From Nitrospirillum amazonense (GTDB taxonomy: Bacteria; Pseudomonadota; Alphaproteobacteria; Azospirillales; Azospirillaceae), in assembly GCF_007828035.1 (NCBI RefSeq), contig NZ_VITV01000002.1:372001-436000 (forward strand): DNA of 64,000 bases, in the 5' to 3' direction. The notes under the pieces were generated by a model. It saw nothing but the letters and a program-made list of their open reading frames with translations, had not been told where the DNA came from and made no database searches. A program made the position numbers and the translations under genes. How positions within the stretch are numbered: position 1 is the first letter of the stretch; every line of letters starts with the position of its first letter. This document shows, piece after piece, positions 8,054-16,940 of this stretch.

Positions 8054-8057
8054 GATC

Positions 8058-8441
8058 TCACGCCCCAGTGGAAACGGTCGCCGGCGCCGGGTGGTAGAGG
8101 CCCACCGGGCGGATCTCGTAGCTGCCGCCCGGGTTGGCACGGCCCAGCTCGCGGGCGGTGTCCAAGATCTGCTCCAGCGTTTCGCCTTCCACCAGGTAGA
8201 AGCCCAGCAGCTGTTCCTTGGTTTCGGCGAAGGGGCCGTCAATCACCAGCGGCGGGTCGCTGTCCTTGCGCAACGTGGTGGCGGCCGTCGTGGGCAGCAG
8301 CCGAGCCACAGGGCCCAGGCGGCCCTCGCGCGCCAATTTCTCATGCACCACCGACAGCTTGGCCATCACGGCGTCATCCTCCTCCTTGGTCCAGGAACCG
8401 ACGACGTCTTCGCGGTGATAGCACAGGATGGCGTACAGCAT
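8058..8441 (-). CDS. YCII/DGPF domain protein, ECF42 partner
   Basis: A 127-residue protein with the YCII fold. The signature DGPFAETKEQLLGFYLVE is at about residues 69-86, and the N-terminus MLYAILCYHREDVVGSW is typical. Genes of this type are the standard neighbours of ECF42 sigma factors; their biochemical role is unknown. It is the first gene of the transcript, 4 bases before the sigma factor. Family is certain, function is not. Confidence 0.9.
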   Translation of the reverse strand: MLYAILCYHREDVVGSWTKEEDDAVMAKLSVVHEKLAREGRLGPVARLLPTTAATTLRKDSDPPLVIDGPFAETKEQLLGFYLVEGETLEQILDTARELGRANPGGSYEIRPVGLYHPAPATVSTGA

Positions 8442-8570
8442 GGGTGATCCTCCAGCGGCGGGACGGCCGGTTTGAAACCGGTTCTTCCCCAGGACGGCCG
8501 AGTATGCCCGGATCCGACACCGCCGCCGGAAAAATCTTCGGTGTAATGCGGGCCTCAGGCCCCGTGCCGG

Positions 8571-9662
8571 TCAGGACTGCCCGCGCAGGTAGGCTAGGAA
8601 GGTGGGGCTGGCGCCTAGGGCCTCGAACACCGGGAGCACCAGTTGGAAACCGTTGTCGCTGTTGGTCAGGAACACCCCCCCTTTCCGGGTGGTCGGGCTG
8701 TACCACGCGAAGGTGGCAACCCCCTCGTCCCGGCCGGTGTGCATCATCACGGTCTCGCCGTTGAACTCCAGCACCTGCCAGCCCAGGCCGAAGCCGGCCT
8801 CGGCCGGGCAGGTGGCGGCCTTGGCGCCGGCGCACATCTCCGTCCTCTGGCTGACCTGGATATGGCGGCGGTCCGCAGCCAGGCTTGTGGTCAAATCCTG
8901 GTCCCTCATCACGCTGGTGATGAAGCGCGCGTAGTCGCCGGCCGTGGTGTAGATCAGGTCGGCGGCGTTGTACGTGGTGGCGTAGCCCGGCTGCAGCGCC
9001 TTGCCGGACGCGTCCGTGGGCACGGCGACGCGGCCGTCGAACCAGGGCTTGTGCCCGCTGGCGGTGTCGTTCATGCCCGCCGGCTTGAACAGGACGGCTT
9101 GGGCCAGGCTCTCGAAATCCTGCCCCGTCTTCTTCTCCACATAGCGGGCGACGTACTGGTAGCCCTCCCCCGAGTAGCCGTAGGAGGTGCCGGGCGTGAA
9201 CTGGAAGGCCAGCGGCTTGCCTTGCCCCCGCCAGTTGGGGAAGCCCGTCTGGTGGCTGAGCGCCAGGCGCGGGGTCAGCAGCTGGCGGCGGTCGTCACTG
9301 GCGATGTCGGGATCCGTCCAGTAGTCGGCCATGGGCGCGTCCAGTGACACCGTCTTCCGCGCGGCCAGGCGCAGCACCACCTCCGCCGTGATGGGCTTGG
9401 TCAGCGAGGCGATGTTGTACAGCGTGGCCGGCGTGGCGCGCACGCCGGGACTTTGCTCTCCATAGGCGGCGGTCAGCGCGACCTTGCCATCCTCGATCTC
9501 GGCGATGGAAACGCTGGGCACCTTGGCGCCCGCCAACAAGCCGGGGACCGCCTGGTCCAGGGCCGCCCGGATGTCCTTGGGCTCCGCCGCCGGGGCGCCG
9601 CCGCCCAGGGCCAGGGCGGCGGCCATCACCGGCACCCCCCACAACGTCCGTCTCATGTTCAC
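8571..9662 (-). CDS. Secreted serine hydrolase, class C beta-lactamase-related
   Basis: A 363-residue protein with a signal peptide (hydrophobic residues 8-22, cleavage likely after PAA near 26). The catalytic SxxK is S86-LT-K89, the second motif is the Y-S-G in SYGYSGEGYQ, and the third is MHTGRDEG. The family includes beta-lactamases, D-aminopeptidases and EstB-type esterases; substrate cannot be told. Ser-Gly in place of the more common Ser-Asn in motif two is worth noting. It appears monocistronic. Confidence 0.87.
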   Translation of the reverse strand: MNMRRTLWGVPVMAAALALGGGAPAAEPKDIRAALDQAVPGLLAGAKVPSVSIAEIEDGKVALTAAYGEQSPGVRATPATLYNIASLTKPITAEVVLRLAARKTVSLDAPMADYWTDPDIASDDRRQLLTPRLALSHQTGFPNWRGQGKPLAFQFTPGTSYGYSGEGYQYVARYVEKKTGQDFESLAQAVLFKPAGMNDTASGHKPWFDGRVAVPTDASGKALQPGYATTYNAADLIYTTAGDYARFITSVMRDQDLTTSLAADRRHIQVSQRTEMCAGAKAATCPAEAGFGLGWQVLEFNGETVMMHTGRDEGVATFAWYSPTTRKGGVFLTNSDNGFQLVLPVFEALGASPTFLAYLRGQS

Positions 9663-9817
9663 TCCCCACCTTAAGAAAGGCCGTGTGGGAACAGGACATC
9701 ATGGGGCGGCGGCACCGGGAAGCCCAAGAAACGCAAGTGTTGCAATGCCGTAGCAATTTTCCCTGGCCCTGCAACAAAGGCCGCCGCCGGTTACGGGCGG
9801 TTACTTGTTACGGTCGG

Positions 9818-10252
9818 CTACTTGGCGAAGATTAGGGATTCATCACGAAACGCCTTGAATTCCAAGGCATTGCCGCTGGGGTCGTACAGGAACATGGTGC
9901 CTTGCTCCCCCACCTGGCCCTTGAAGCGGACATAAGGCTCGATGACGAAGGTCTGCCCGCCGTCGCGCAGGCGATCGGCCAGGGCGGTCCAGTCGTCCCA
10001 GGCCAGAATCAGGCCGAAGTGGGGCACCGGCACCTCGTGACCGTCCACCGGGTTGTGATCGTCGCTGGGCGCCGCCGCCTTGCCCGGCACCAGGTGGGCC
10101 ACGATCTGATGGCCATAGAGGTCGAAATCTACCCACTCCGGCGAGCTGCGCCCCTCGGGGCAGCCCAGCAGCTCCCCATAGAAGGCGCGGGCGGCGGCCA
10201 GGTCATGAACGGGGAAAGCCAGGTGGAAACGTGGGCGCTGCGTCATCTTCAT
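9818..10252 (-). CDS. VOC family protein
   Basis: A 144-residue glyoxalase-fold protein. The N-terminal [21 protein letters not shown] carries a metal-ligand-type His, and the end shows [15 protein letters not shown] with the usual Glu. This resembles the dioxygenase-like single-protomer VOC proteins found widely in proteobacteria; its reaction is unknown. It stands alone, with an A+T-rich upstream segment (10253-10325) suitable for a promoter. Confidence 0.85.
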   Translation of the reverse strand: MKMTQRPRFHLAFPVHDLAAARAFYGELLGCPEGRSSPEWVDFDLYGHQIVAHLVPGKAAAPSDDHNPVDGHEVPVPHFGLILAWDDWTALADRLRDGGQTFVIEPYVRFKGQVGEQGTMFLYDPSGNALEFKAFRDESLIFAK

Positions 10253-10325
10253 CCACTTTCTCAGGATTGATTATTATGGAATAAAATCATTAGCTTGTTC
10301 AGTAAATCACACGTTAGATGTCGCT

Positions 10326-10444
10326 TCAGGTTGGCGCATCCAGCACCGTGGCGTCGATGCGGTACATGCCGTTCTTGCCGGCAAAATAGTACATCAGATC
10401 GGTCAGGCCCAAGGCGCGGTCGAACCAGCGCCGGTTGTGCGCCC
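10326..10444 (-). pseudogene. C-terminal gene fragment, unidentified
   Basis: Reading the minus strand back from the TGA at 10326-10328 gives about 38 protein-like residues, including RWFDRALGLTDLMYYF, a Gly-Lys-Asn turn and MYRIDATVLDA. The A+T-rich interval 10253-10325 separates it from the VOC gene. No start or upstream domain is present, and the sequence before about 10444 does not continue in this quality. It looks like the leftover 3' end of a deleted gene; the family is not recognised. Confidence 0.4.
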
Positions 10445-10558
10445 TGCTAGGGACAGGTTCGCCTATCCGACAGGACGTATACGACAGGCAGTCGGAAAAT
10501 CGGTAGAACTCGCTCCCTGTTCCCTGCCATCACATTAGTGGACGCTGCCTTGGTCATC

Positions 10559-11734
10559 ATGCCTGACGCCCCCCGCCCCACCTTGCTGTTCGTCGTGACG
10601 GAGGACTGGTATTTCCGGTCCCACCGTCTGCCGACAGCGCGGGCGGCTCGCGACGCCGGGTTCGACGTCGCCGTGGCCTGCCGGGTGGCCAAGGATGGGC
10701 CGGCCATCGCGGCGGAGGGGTTCCGCGTCATCGCCCTGCCCTGGCGGCGCGGCAGTTTCAACCCCTTGAACGCCCTGGGCGACATTCGCCGCCTGGCGCG
10801 GCTCTACCGCCGGGAACGGCCCACCATCATCCACCATATTGCGGTGAAGCCCACGGTGCTGGGCGGCTTCGCGCTGTTCCTGGCCGGCCTGCGCGACACC
10901 CGGGTGGTCGCTACCCTGGCCGGTCTGGGCCTGGGCCTGTCGGGCACGGGAACCAAGGCGGGCTTGGGCCGGGTGCTCTTGCGCCTGGCGCTGAACGCCG
11001 CCGGTTGGCGCCGGAGCCAGGCCCTGGTGGTGCAGAACGGCGACGACGCCGCCCTGCTGGCCGCCGGCTGGCCCCGGCCGCCGACGGCGCGCCTGATCCG
11101 CGGCTCCGGCGTCGATCTCACCCACTATGAGGAACTGGCGGAGCCCCTGGGACCCGTCACCTGCGCCCAGGTTTCGCGCATGCTGACCCTGAAGGGGGTA
11201 GAGGATCTGGTGGCCGCCGTGCGTCTCGTGCGCGCCCAAGGCATCGATCTGCACCTGATCCTGGCCGGCGCGCCCGACACCGACAGCCCGGCCGCCATCC
11301 CCCGCGCGACCCTGGACGCTTGGGCGGTAGAGTCCGGCATCGAATGGCTGGGCGCCGTCAGCGACGTGCGCACCGTCTGGGCCCGCGCCAGCATCGCCGT
11401 GCTGGCCTCGCGGGGCGGCGAAGGCGTGCCCAAGAGCCTGCTGGAAGCGGCAGCCTGCGGCCGCGCCATCGTGGCGACCGACGTGCCGGGCAGCCGCGAG
11501 GTGGCGGTGGAGGGGCGCAACGCCCTGTTGGCCCCGCCCCGCGATCCGGCGGCGCTGGCGGCCGCGCTGGCCCGCCTGGCGCAGGACGCGGCCCTGCGCC
11601 GCCGCTTGGGCCTGGCCAGCCGCGGGGTGGTGGACCCGGAGTTCGGCGAGGCTGAGGTGGGCCGGCGCATGCGCGACCTCTACCTTGGCCTGGTGACCCC
11701 CCTGCCGGTTCCGCGCCGGGATGGCGGACGGTAA
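10559..11734 (+). CDS. Glycosyltransferase family 4
   Basis: A 391-residue GT-B enzyme that transfers sugars from activated donors, probably for envelope or exopolysaccharide synthesis. The N-terminal acceptor half begins LLFVVTEDWYFRSHRLP; the donor half shows GSGVDLTHY, the binding loop RMLTLKGVEDLVAAV, and the conserved EGVPKSLLEAAACGRAIVATDVPGSREVV-like region with the E-x7-E pattern. I chose ATG 10559 over GTG 10538, since the seven extra residues add nothing to the fold; neither has a strong ribosome site. It is followed by the hydrolase gene after 11 bases, so they may be co-transcribed. Confidence 0.88.
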   Translation: MPDAPRPTLLFVVTEDWYFRSHRLPTARAARDAGFDVAVACRVAKDGPAIAAEGFRVIALPWRRGSFNPLNALGDIRRLARLYRRERPTIIHHIAVKPTVLGGFALFLAGLRDTRVVATLAGLGLGLSGTGTKAGLGRVLLRLALNAAGWRRSQALVVQNGDDAALLAAGWPRPPTARLIRGSGVDLTHYEELAEPLGPVTCAQVSRMLTLKGVEDLVAAVRLVRAQGIDLHLILAGAPDTDSPAAIPRATLDAWAVESGIEWLGAVSDVRTVWARASIAVLASRGGEGVPKSLLEAAACGRAIVATDVPGSREVAVEGRNALLAPPRDPAALAAALARLAQDAALRRRLGLASRGVVDPEFGEAEVGRRMRDLYLGLVTPLPVPRRDGGR

Positions 11735-11745
11735 GCGGAGGATGG

Positions 11746-12735
11746 ATGATGCGCGCACGGCATTGGAAAGGGGTTCTGCTGCTGGTCGCCCTGTTCGCTA
11801 CGGGGCTCACCACGGGCCGGGCCGGCGCAATGGAGCAGGAGGTCACGGTCAACGGCGGCCCCGGTCCTTTGGCCGGCACGCTGCAGATGCCGGACACGGC
11901 CCCGCCCGGGCCCATCCCCGCCGTGCTGATGGTGCCGGCCTCCGGTCCGGTAGACCGCAACGGCAACGGCCCGTCGCTGCGCACCGACGCCCTGCGCCAG
12001 TTGGCCCAGTCCCTGGCCCTGAAGGGCATCGCCAGCCTGCGCATCGACAAGCGCGGTGTGGGCGCCAGCAAGGCCGCCCTGGCGCGGGAGGAGGACCTGC
12101 GGCTGAACACCTATGTGCAGGACACCGGCCAGTGGCTGGCCTTCCTGCGCGCCCAGCCGGGCATCGGCCCCATCTTCCTGCTGGGCCATAGCGAGGGCGG
12201 GCTGACCGCCATCCTGCTGGCCGAACAGGCGCCGGTGGCGGGCCTGATCCTGGTGGCCACCCCCGGCCGCACGTACGGCGACATGATGCGCCAGCAGCTG
12301 CCGCGTACGGACTTGGCCCTGGACGTACAGCGGGCCGCGCTGGACGCCATCACCCAGCTGGAGCAAGGCCGGCCGGTCACCAAGGTTCCGCCGCCGCTGA
12401 TGAGCCTGTTCCGCCCCAGCATCCAGCCCTACCTGATCTCGGAACTGACCATAGACCCGGCGGCGGAACTGGCCCGCACCAGCCAACCCGTGCTGGTGCT
12501 TCAGGGCACCAACGACATCCAGATCGACATGTCCGACGCCATACGCCTGTCCCAGGCCCGCCAAGGCGTGCGGCTGGAGCGGTTGGAGGGCGTGAACCAC
12601 ATGATGAAGAACGCGCCTCTGAACGACCGCGCCGGCAACCTGGCCACCTATACCGACCCCGGTCTGGCCATCAACCCCGGCATCACCAGCGCCATCGTGC
12701 GCTTCGTGCGAGGGAATGGGGCGGGTGGTCCATGA
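11746..12735 (+). CDS. Exported alpha/beta hydrolase
   Basis: A 329-residue hydrolase with a signal peptide (hydrophobic residues 9-20, cleavage near 28). The nucleophile elbow is GHSEGG (Ser about residue 148), the oxyanion strand is VLMVPASGPVDRNGN, and the acid and His are likely in TNDIQIDM and GVNHMMK. The GPVDRNG block is typical of YqiA/Aes-like periplasmic hydrolases of unknown substrate. It begins 11 bases after the glycosyltransferase stop with an AAGCGGAGG-like ribosome site, implying translational coupling or shared transcript. Confidence 0.85.
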   Translation: MMRARHWKGVLLLVALFATGLTTGRAGAMEQEVTVNGGPGPLAGTLQMPDTAPPGPIPAVLMVPASGPVDRNGNGPSLRTDALRQLAQSLALKGIASLRIDKRGVGASKAALAREEDLRLNTYVQDTGQWLAFLRAQPGIGPIFLLGHSEGGLTAILLAEQAPVAGLILVATPGRTYGDMMRQQLPRTDLALDVQRAALDAITQLEQGRPVTKVPPPLMSLFRPSIQPYLISELTIDPAAELARTSQPVLVLQGTNDIQIDMSDAIRLSQARQGVRLERLEGVNHMMKNAPLNDRAGNLATYTDPGLAINPGITSAIVRFVRGNGAGGP

Positions 12736-12786
12736 TTTAAGTCGAAGGAGCGGGTTTCCCTTCCTGGAGAAGTTATATCGAGTTCG

Positions 12787-13434
12787 GTGGTAAGTCTTGC
12801 CCTCGTTGGCAGTTTCGCTTGCAGGCCGTTCCTTATGGCTCTCGCCGCTGGAATAGTGGTCAGCGATGGCCTCTATAAGCCTGATGAGTCGCCGGGCGGA
12901 CTGGGTACGGTGGGAGTTGGCGCATTGGTGATGGAAATGTCCGCTTTGCGCGAACGGCTGAGGGCCGCTCCGGTGTTCCTGGGATTCGCCGCAGTGGGCG
13001 GCGGGTTATTGTGTCTGGCTTTATTCAGCCTGCTTCCCATCGCTCACGATCTTGGCGCGGACGCCCCTCTGATCACCCTAGCGCCCCGAGATGCCACTGG
13101 TCTGCCATTGGCTGTCACGCTCTTCGCCTTCGCGGCGATGACGCTGTTCCGAGCCCCTAAGATTGATCCTGCCAGACGCGACCGGAGCAGAACCAAGCAA
13201 CCAGCCAGCCACATTAATGGTCCGGTGATTTGCCTGGGGGTGGCGTTTTTGGGGATCGTGCTGGCATTCCTGGCGTCCCCCATCACCACCGGCATCGTGG
13301 AGAAGGCGGCGGCGAGCCACGGCTATATCGCCTGCCCGGCCCTACCTGGTGAGCATCCAGCGCATCTGCGCTGGACACGCGATACGTTGGACCATTGCCC
13401 CTTGCCGAGGAAGAAAACCGCTTCTGACAGCTGA
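12787..13434 (+). CDS. Hypothetical membrane protein
   Basis: Up to 215 residues with three to four hydrophobic segments (about residues 58-85, 100-117, 148-168). The end carries Cys-containing ACPALPGEHPAHLRWTRD. Function and family are not recognised. The GTG start at 12787 gives the longest frame; ATG codons at 12838 and 12931 are alternatives, and the last gives a typical short cytoplasmic lead before the first membrane helix. The first 150 bases are less G+C-rich at third positions than the neighbours, which may mean the later start or recent acquisition. Confidence 0.55.
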   Translation: MVSLALVGSFACRPFLMALAAGIVVSDGLYKPDESPGGLGTVGVGALVMEMSALRERLRAAPVFLGFAAVGGGLLCLALFSLLPIAHDLGADAPLITLAPRDATGLPLAVTLFAFAAMTLFRAPKIDPARRDRSRTKQPASHINGPVICLGVAFLGIVLAFLASPITTGIVEKAAASHGYIACPALPGEHPAHLRWTRDTLDHCPLPRKKTASDS

Positions 13435-13446
13435 GGACACCGGCCA

Positions 13447-14361
13447 TCAAACCTCCAGCAGCTCCGCCTTGTAGCGCCTGCTGGCGGTTACCGTCAGGCC
13501 GGTGGTCAGGGTGATGTCCAGGTCGCCGGAGGGGCGGCTGTCCACGCGCTGGATAGTGGCGCGGTTCAGCAGGCGGGAGCGGTGGACGCGCACGAACAGA
13601 TGGGGCGGCAGGTCGGACTGGATGTCGGCCAGGGAGCGGCGGACCAGGTGCACCCGTTCCCTCGTCATGACCTCGACATACTTGCCGGCGGCGCTGACCT
13701 GGATGATCTCCTCCGGTGCCACGAACACCCGGCGGGTGCCGACCTTCAATTCCAGGCGGGCTGGCGGTTCGGGGGCCGGCGGTTCGGGGAGCGGGGGTGC
13801 GATCGGCGCTGAAACCACCGCGGCCTGCTGCGCCTCCACCAGCGCCACCACGCGCGACAGCCGTACCAACTGCCGCCCCATGGTCAGGATGGCGGCGGCG
13901 ATCAGATACGTCAGCGCGTCCTTGCGGACCTCGTAGAGGAAGATGTCGGCCCAACTGCCGGCGTTGTGATAGTGGCCGCCCACCAGGGCGTACACGATGA
14001 CACGAAGGCCCATCATCAGGCTGATGTGTACGACGCCATAGGCGATCATCAGCAGCAGGTGCAGGCCCAGGGTGCGCAGCGGTGCCCGCGCCCAGCCCGG
14101 CGCCCGCCTGATCCCGAGATACACCAGCGGCAGCGCCGCCAGGCCGCCCAGCGCGCTGGAATATTCCCAGCACATCGGTTCCCACGCGGCGATGGGGCGG
14201 CCGTCCCGCTTATGCTCCGACAGGACGGACAGCACGTTGATGGTGGTCGGCAGGAAATAGAAGACCAGCCACACCAAGGCCCAGGTGGCGCGCGCCGACA
14301 GCCGCCATCCCGGCAGCATCACCGCCTGCGCCGTTCCTTCCGCCGCTGGTGCCGTGGACAT
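13447..14361 (-). CDS. Membrane-anchored LytTR transcriptional regulator (copy 1)
   Basis: A 304-residue protein. The first ~165 residues contain four predicted membrane helices (near 27-45, 65-85, 98-122, 148-165), then a Pro/Ala linker at about 183-200, then a LytTR DNA-binding domain (about 203-304) with GKYVEVMT, VHLVRRSLADI, FVRVHRSRLLNRATI and ASRRYKAELL. There is no receiver domain, so the signal is probably sensed by the membrane part. It is divergent from the acyltransferase gene at 14495 and is clearly paralogous to the regulator at 16941-17822. Confidence 0.88.
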   Translation of the reverse strand: MSTAPAAEGTAQAVMLPGWRLSARATWALVWLVFYFLPTTINVLSVLSEHKRDGRPIAAWEPMCWEYSSALGGLAALPLVYLGIRRAPGWARAPLRTLGLHLLLMIAYGVVHISLMMGLRVIVYALVGGHYHNAGSWADIFLYEVRKDALTYLIAAAILTMGRQLVRLSRVVALVEAQQAAVVSAPIAPPLPEPPAPEPPARLELKVGTRRVFVAPEEIIQVSAAGKYVEVMTRERVHLVRRSLADIQSDLPPHLFVRVHRSRLLNRATIQRVDSRPSGDLDITLTTGLTVTASRRYKAELLEV

Positions 14362-14494
14362 CGCCGTTCAATCCCCATCCGCGCCCTTTATCCCGCCGCC
14401 CGCACCCTCGCCTCTTGGGGGCGCCGGCGGTCGGGTGCCAGCGTAGCGCCATTGCCGGTGCCCCGGCCAGCTTGATCATGAGGATGCGACGCCG

Positions 14495-15718
14495 ATGTCC
14501 GTTTCCGCTTCTTCCCCCTTCTCGACACGCCGGTATGACCTGGACTGGATCCGCGTCATCGCCTTCTTCCTGCTGATCCTCTATCACGTGGGCATGTTCT
14601 ACGTGCCGTGGGACTGGCACGTGAAAAGCCCGCATACGGTTCCGGCGCTGGAACCCATCATGATGCTGACCAGCCCATGGCGGTTGACGCTGCTATTCCT
14701 GGTTTCCGGTGCCGCCACCCGTTTCCTGGCGGACAAGATGGTCATGGACGGCAAGATGGCGGTGGGGGCGCTGACCCGTGCCCGGGTGGCCCGGCTGCTG
14801 CCGCCCCTGCTGCTGGCCATCTTCGTCATCGTGCCGCCGCAGAGCTTTTTCGAGATCGTGGAGAAGGTGCCGGATCAGGCCCTGCCCTACGCGGCCTTTT
14901 ATCTGAAATACGTCACCGGCAGCGGCCATTGGTGCCGGGGGACGGACTGCCTGGCGACCCCGACCTATAACCACATGTGGTTTGTGGCCTATCTGCTGGC
15001 CTACACCCTGGTGCTGTGCGGCCTGCTGGCTGTCGGGAGGGAACTGCTGAGGCGGCTGGAGCGCGGCATGGAATGGGCCTTGGGTGGCTGGCGCCTGCTG
15101 GTGCTGCCCCTCCTGTTCCTGGGCCTGATCCGTTATGCCCTGTTGGACCGCTTCCCCATGACGCACTGGATCGTCAACGACTGGTACGACCACGCCCTGT
15201 CGTTCAGCGCCTTCCTGTTCGGCTTCTTGATGGCGAAGTCGGAAACGCTGCGCCAGGGCTTCTTACGCCTGCGCTGGCCGGCGCTGCTGGTGGCCCTGCC
15301 CGCCTACGCCATCTTCGCCACCTACGCTTGGGCCTACCGCGCGGACGATGCGGTGCCGCCCGAGGCCTTGCGCGCCGTCATGCGCTTCGTCTATGCGGCA
15401 GACCAATGGGCCGCCATCGCCGCCGTGCTGGGTTTCGGCGCCCGCCATCTGACCCGTGACAGCGCCGCCCTGCGCTATCTGGTGCCGGCCGTGTTCCCCT
15501 TCTATCTGGTGCATCAGACGGCGACCGTCGTCCTGGGCCATTACCTAGCCAAGGCGGGCCTGCCCCAGGGGTTGGAGGCGCCGCTGCTGATCCTGGGCAC
15601 CTTCGCCACCTGCCTCGCCGTCTACGAGGCGGTGCGGCGTGTGAACCCGCTGCGGCCCTGGTTCGGGCTGAAGCCCACACCGGCCGGGCGCTTGGAGGCA
15701 CAAGCGCAGGCGGCCTAA
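14495..15718 (+). CDS. Acyltransferase family 3 membrane protein (OpgC/MdoC-like), copy 1
   Basis: A 407-residue protein with about ten predicted membrane helices. The AT3 start motif is RYDLDWIRVIAFFLLILYHV, with the conserved Arg and His, followed by a YNHMWFVAYLLAY segment. Such proteins add acetyl or succinyl groups to periplasmic or surface glycans; OpgC succinylates osmoregulated glucans. A CRGTDC pair sits in the loop before the HMWF motif. The ATG at 14495 matches copy 2 in length. It is divergent from LytTR copy 1 with a 133-base spacer, suggesting direct control. Substrate unknown. Confidence 0.87.
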   Translation: MSVSASSPFSTRRYDLDWIRVIAFFLLILYHVGMFYVPWDWHVKSPHTVPALEPIMMLTSPWRLTLLFLVSGAATRFLADKMVMDGKMAVGALTRARVARLLPPLLLAIFVIVPPQSFFEIVEKVPDQALPYAAFYLKYVTGSGHWCRGTDCLATPTYNHMWFVAYLLAYTLVLCGLLAVGRELLRRLERGMEWALGGWRLLVLPLLFLGLIRYALLDRFPMTHWIVNDWYDHALSFSAFLFGFLMAKSETLRQGFLRLRWPALLVALPAYAIFATYAWAYRADDAVPPEALRAVMRFVYAADQWAAIAAVLGFGARHLTRDSAALRYLVPAVFPFYLVHQTATVVLGHYLAKAGLPQGLEAPLLILGTFATCLAVYEAVRRVNPLRPWFGLKPTPAGRLEAQAQAA

Positions 15719-15735
15719 GGCCCGACCCGGGAACG

Positions 15736-16695
15736 TCAGTTCAACAGGTTGGCGCGCGGCAGGCTGATGCCCAGGGCCAGACCGCCCTCCTGCCAGTCGA
15801 AGTCCAGACGCCCGCCCAACTGCCCCGCCAGCAACAGCTGGCACACGGTCAGGCCGAAGCCCTTGCGCATCGGTGGGCGGATGTCGTGCAGGCCCCATTC
15901 GCGCCAGTTGACCGACAGCGCGTTGTCGTCGCTCTGCCACGACAGATCGACGTGGCCGTCCGGATGATTCAGGGCGCCGTAGCGGGCGGCGTTGCCCGCC
16001 AGCTCGTACAGCGCCAGGCCCAGCGCCTGCGAGGCCTGGGGGCCCAGCACCGTCTGCGGCCCGCTGCGGGTGACGCGGGCGCCGCTGGGATCGAAGGGAT
16101 CGAAGGAGATGTGGGCCAGGCTGTCCATGTCGGTGCCCACCCACTGCCGGCTGGCGACTTGGCTGTGTATGGCGGCGAGCGCGGAGATGCGCCCCTCCAC
16201 CAGGGCGACGAAATCGTCTACTGACTCCGCTCGCGTCAGCCGCAGGATGGATTGCACCACCGCCAGCGCGTTCTTGGCGCGATGATCGACCTCCTGCATC
16301 AGGAAGGAGATCTGGCGTTCAGAGCGGCGATTCTGCGAGATGTCGCGGGCGATCTTGGACGCGCCGATCAGGTTGCCGTCAGCGTCGCGCAACGGCGAGA
16401 CGGTCAGCGAGATTTCCAGCGTGTGGCCATCCTTGTGGCGGCGCAGCGTTTCAAAATGGCTGACGCGCTCCCCCTGTTTCAGGCGGGCGAGGATGCTGGG
16501 CATCTCCGCCTCGCGCCCAGGGGGGGCCAGCACCGCGATGTTGCGGCCGATCATTTCATCGGCGGTGTAACCGAACAGACGCTCCGCCGCCGCGTTCCAA
16601 CTGGTGACGGTGCCATCCAGCGTCTTGCTGATGATGGCATCGTCCGACGAGTCGACGATCGCGGCCAGAATGGCGTGCGGGGACAAGGCTTCCAT
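15736..16695 (-). CDS. PAS-domain HWE-family sensor histidine kinase
   Basis: A 319-residue soluble kinase. A PAS domain spans about residues 8-130 (SSDDAIISKTLDGTVTSWN, LFGYTADEMIGRNI, and the GASKIARDIS exit helix). The HWE dimerisation box is EVDHRAKNALAVVQSILRLT near residue 145, and the ATPase part has ALYELAGNAARYGAL, the W-x-E in NWREWG and a GFGLTVCQLL segment. HWE kinases in alphaproteobacteria often feed the PhyR general-stress response or light responses. No cognate regulator is adjacent; it is tail-to-tail with acyltransferase copy 1 and lies between the two LytTR modules. Confidence 0.9.
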   Translation of the reverse strand: MEALSPHAILAAIVDSSDDAIISKTLDGTVTSWNAAAERLFGYTADEMIGRNIAVLAPPGREAEMPSILARLKQGERVSHFETLRRHKDGHTLEISLTVSPLRDADGNLIGASKIARDISQNRRSERQISFLMQEVDHRAKNALAVVQSILRLTRAESVDDFVALVEGRISALAAIHSQVASRQWVGTDMDSLAHISFDPFDPSGARVTRSGPQTVLGPQASQALGLALYELAGNAARYGALNHPDGHVDLSWQSDDNALSVNWREWGLHDIRPPMRKGFGLTVCQLLLAGQLGGRLDFDWQEGGLALGISLPRANLLN

Positions 16696-16940
16696 CGGTC
16701 GGCAGTGCCTCCAACCAACCCAAAAACAAGGTTAACGCCGACCAACGCCGGCTGGGCCGGATGTCAGGCGCCCGTCGCCGTGGACACTTTTGAGCAAGGT
16801 GTGAAACCCGCTAGAAAAGTAGGTCCCCGTCGACGTCGGCAGTCTGGCCCAATGCATGGCCACACTTCAAACGGACCTTAGACCTATACCCCCGGCTGGC
16901 GCGGTGCCGCGGCAGATAATCGCTTGGGCATACATCTATT

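Noticed and set aside
10535-11758. 407-codon minus-strand frame opposite the glycosyltransferase
   Set aside because: The plus strand carries clear GT-B motifs; this frame has none.
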